A stretch of 8,248 bases of DNA from Bacteroidales bacterium Bact_23 (lineage in GTDB: Bacteria > Bacteroidota > Bacteroidia > Bacteroidales > Lentimicrobiaceae), in NCBI GenBank assembly GCA_001603685.1, contig LUZO01000416.1, forward strand, positions 1 through 8,248, read 5' to 3'. The notes under the pieces were generated by a model. The model searched no databases, was not told the origin of the DNA, and saw nothing but the letters and a program-made list of their open reading frames with translations. Of the stretch, positions 6,267 to 8,248 are shown one piece after another. The first letter of the stretch is position 1, and every line of letters begins with the position of its first letter. The translations under genes and the position numbers were made by a program.

Positions 6267-8033
6267 TTATTCATTTAACAGAATCCTGGCCTTTTCAACC
6301 ATCTCCTGCGCAGAAACCGATGAGAGTGTACTGATTTTAAACCCGGCAAGTTCCTCTTCAAGCCGTTTCAGCTTTTCGGTTTCATTACGGACTTTAAATT
6401 CCTCCCTCAGCAGCCTGATCTTCTCAAAATCCTGAATGCCTTCGTTCAGTTTCTCGAACCGGATTGAGGGGAGCGGCCCGGGATATACCTGATAGGTATC
6501 GCCTGCCGGCCATGCGGTAAAACGGCTGTCCTTCAGCGGATTTGCCGTAAAGCTGTTGTATGCCCACCGCAGATAGCCGTCGAATCCGGCGGCAGCGGTG
6601 TACCAGCCTATCCACACCCCCTCATCGGGTGCCGAAAAGGTGAACAGGTTGGGATAGACTTCGGTGCAGCAGGTGTACCAGGTACTCAGCTTTCCACTCT
6701 CCTCGCGGGCTTTCAGCACCTTATCGGGGAAGGTAAAACGCGAAGCCAGACAATAATCGTAGATATCTCCCTCTATTTCATCGTGGTAATCGCCGGCCAG
6801 GGCAATCTTCCACTCCGGGTCTATCGACTTCAGCAGTGCAATCACCGATTTCATCGCATCCATCGGCCGCTCATCCATGGCTATGGCGGTTATGCCGAAC
6901 CACCCCATCTTTTTCAGGTGGGCCGTGAAGTCTCTCAGCATAGTTTCCCAAAAAGCGTTGTACTCATCCGTGCCGACACTGTGGGTGAATGCCAGCTCTT
7001 TTCCGGCGGCTTCGTCATAATAGCTGAATTCAATTTTCCAGGGTATCATGCTGTAGCAGTTTATCCTCCGGTCAATGCCGCAGCTCATTACAAAGCCCAC
7101 ATATTTATCGAAGAGGGCATAATCGAACTTCCAGCTTCCGTCGCGTTTTCTGGTCCATTTCACCAGTCCGGGGTAATCGTCGTAAGTCTGATGGTTCCAC
7201 GGTTCGTCCACAATGCTGGCAGTGATGGCCTTCTGGCCAAGGGATGCAAGCATGGTATAGTAGTTCCGCATCAGGCTGAAGTGCTCGTTGCTCCACAGCG
7301 GCACATTGTGCACCCTGGCAATGGCGGCGGGATGCTGCCACAGATCCAGCTGAAATGTCCGGTTTTTGCTGAAGGGCAGCGCCCTGTCAACAACGGTAAG
7401 TTCAATCATCAGCGGATAATCCCTTCCGCCGGCCTTAATGGTGAGCGTAGCCTTGTAGAGCCCCGGCGCCGCATCAACGGGGATTTGTATGCCCAGCCAC
7501 ACCGGCTGTGTATGCATGGCAGCAACGGATGAGGCAAGCCTATCGGAGCGGATGATGTCCGCCACCATTGATGAATCGAAATCGGCGCTACGACGGTAGC
7601 CACAGCCATCCCTGAACTCGTCGGTCATCACATACTCCACCGGCCCGCCCGAAAAGGCCTCCGCGCCAATGGTTCTGCCATTTCCGGCTTTCAGTTCGCT
7701 CAGAACCCAACTGAAATTATCAATCCCCTCCTTCGACCAGACCAGAAACTGGGTATTTACCTTCTCGTTCTTCCAGCCGCTCACCTTCCAGGTGCCGCTC
7801 ATATTACCCGAAGGTGGCAACTGTTGCGGATACCGTACCGATGCCGTACCAAAACCAACCTGAACGCCCGGCGGCTGCTCCATCCACAACTCCCTTATCC
7901 GGGATTCGTCCAGAGCCGGAGGCTTCTGCAAATCGCGGCTTACATCCTGGGCAAAGCCAAACTTCAGGATGAAGAGAATAAAAACAAGCGTCATTATCCG
8001 GTTTGCCGGAACTGAAAAACAGGATGTTTTCAT
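6267..8033 (-). CDS. GH123-like (former DUF4091) secreted glycoside hydrolase
   Basis: The ATG at 8033 is preferred over a GTG at 8081 and an ATG at 8066. It places K2, R12 and a hydrophobic stretch (LVFILFILKFGFA) as a signal peptide cut near FA|Q28-29, giving a 588-residue protein. No lipobox is seen. Residues about 30-215 form a beta-sandwich N-terminal domain (VGFGTASVRYP, WLGIQIPVDAAPGLYKATLTI). Residues about 225-545 form a TIM-barrel-like catalytic domain with WFGITAIAMDERP, where D387-E388 matches the Asp-Glu pair used in GH123 substrate-assisted catalysis. The C-terminal block DGYLRWAYNSF...WPAGDTY.VYPG...SIRFE.LNEGIQDFEKIRLL is the hallmark of former DUF4091. Characterised GH123 enzymes are beta-N-acetylgalactosaminidases; the wider family is little studied, so the sugar here is inferred only. 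It is the first gene of the operon with the EEP and GH16 lipoproteins. Confidence 0.88.
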   Translation of the reverse strand: MKTSCFSVPANRIMTLVFILFILKFGFAQDVSRDLQKPPALDESRIRELWMEQPPGVQVGFGTASVRYPQQLPPSGNMSGTWKVSGWKNEKVNTQFLVWSKEGIDNFSWVLSELKAGNGRTIGAEAFSGGPVEYVMTDEFRDGCGYRRSADFDSSMVADIIRSDRLASSVAAMHTQPVWLGIQIPVDAAPGLYKATLTIKAGGRDYPLMIELTVVDRALPFSKNRTFQLDLWQHPAAIARVHNVPLWSNEHFSLMRNYYTMLASLGQKAITASIVDEPWNHQTYDDYPGLVKWTRKRDGSWKFDYALFDKYVGFVMSCGIDRRINCYSMIPWKIEFSYYDEAAGKELAFTHSVGTDEYNAFWETMLRDFTAHLKKMGWFGITAIAMDERPMDAMKSVIALLKSIDPEWKIALAGDYHDEIEGDIYDYCLASRFTFPDKVLKAREESGKLSTWYTCCTEVYPNLFTFSAPDEGVWIGWYTAAAGFDGYLRWAYNSFTANPLKDSRFTAWPAGDTYQVYPGPLPSIRFEKLNEGIQDFEKIRLLREEFKVRNETEKLKRLEEELAGFKISTLSSVSAQEMVEKARILLNE

Positions 8034-8150
8034 GGGTTTTTCTTTTTCAAAACAATGCGGGAACATAATTATCAACAGCACCGGTTCACCATAAGTTCAG
8101 GAAATCCGGCCGCTCAACACGATTTCCGCCTTGCCGTTTCTCCGTAAGAC

Positions 8151-8158
8151 CAAAAATA
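8151..8158 (-). promoter_or_regulatory. Candidate -7 box TATTTTTG for the hydrolase operon
   Basis: On the minus strand TATTTTTG matches the Bacteroidota consensus TAnnTTTG. Transcription would begin near 8144, giving a leader of about 110 bases before the ATG at 8033. No obvious TTG -33 element is found at the expected distance, so this rests on the -7 box alone. Confidence 0.45.
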
Positions 8159-8224
8159 GTGCTTTTTCAGGAATTGGCGGCATCCCTGTCCCGCTCAATT
8201 CATTTCCATTACCGTTTCCGGGAT

Positions 8225-8248
8225 AAAAAAAAAAAAAAAAAAAAAAAA
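8225..8248. other. Terminal run of 24 A
   Basis: The window ends in 24 consecutive A after GGAT. Natural A runs of this length are rare in bacterial chromosomes and its position at the extreme end suggests an assembly or read-end artefact. Confidence 0.75.

Larger units (their letters stand above)
8034..8248. other. Upstream region of the hydrolase operon, to the window end
   Basis: About 190 bases of non-coding sequence followed by a pure A run. No open frame or RNA gene is recognisable. It contains a candidate minus-strand -7 box at 8151-8158. The sequence just before the ATG is A-rich on the coding strand with no Shine-Dalgarno match. Confidence 0.5.

Noticed and set aside
4675..6435. Long plus-strand open frames (4675-5520 and 5533-6435)
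   Set aside because: They lie antisense to the GH16, EEP and GH123-like genes, whose products show full catalytic motifs and signal peptides; the plus-strand translations show no recognisable domain.
6783..7532. A 249-residue plus-strand frame
   Set aside because: Antisense shadow of the GH123-like gene with no domain of its own.
8034..8081. GTG start at 8081 for the GH123-like gene
   Set aside because: The added 16 residues would precede the signal peptide and spoil its form; the ATG at 8033 gives a normal exported N-terminus.

Overview
The window looks like a fragment of a Bacteroidota chromosome, most likely order Bacteroidales or Marinilabiliales in the broad sense. The evidence is a TAnnTTTG-type -7 promoter box, a near absence of Shine-Dalgarno sequences, secreted lipoproteins with short lipoboxes, a TlpA-like thioredoxin protein with a long N-terminal region, and a GH123-type (former DUF4091) hydrolase. 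It appears to be a whole short contig: base 1 lies inside an open reading frame, and the last 24 bases are a pure A run that is probably a contig-end artefact.

Layout. (1) 1-1851, plus strand: a 5'-truncated TlpA/ResA-like thioredoxin-fold protein, visibly richer in A+T than the rest. (2) 1893-2315, minus strand, convergent with it: a small secreted protein made of 19-residue repeats. Its sixth repeat is knocked out of frame by one missing base in a run of 8 C (8 G on the coding strand); restoring that base gives a full repeat and a stop at 1876. (3) 2316-2560: a 245-bp divergent intergenic region with a good promoter for the plus-strand genes. (4) 2561-4309: a tight two-gene plus-strand unit, a CYTH (CyaB/triphosphatase-like) enzyme followed by a DUF438 + hemerythrin-like + PAS sensor protein. 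(5) 4301-4635: a dense repeat region between convergent genes, built of short GC-rich palindromes separated by ATTTGA-type spacers, then 7-bp tandem repeats. It supplies the stop codon of the PAS gene and the last 23 codons of the GH16 gene. (6) 8033-4564, minus strand: a three-gene operon for exported proteins, a GH123-like hydrolase, an endonuclease/exonuclease/phosphatase (EEP) family lipoprotein and a GH16 lipoprotein, with gaps of only 17-18 bases and a candidate -7 box at 8151-8158.

Together the minus-strand operon suggests extracellular or periplasmic breakdown of a glycan, possibly one carrying N-acetylhexosamine and phosphate-ester groups (inference). The plus-strand pair suggests an intracellular oxygen, redox or metal sensor coupled to a nucleotide or polyphosphate enzyme (inference). 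The most notable observations are the repeat element that has become part of both flanking genes, and the homopolymer frameshift inside the repeat protein. I found no clear new defence system, mobile element, CRISPR array or RNA gene.
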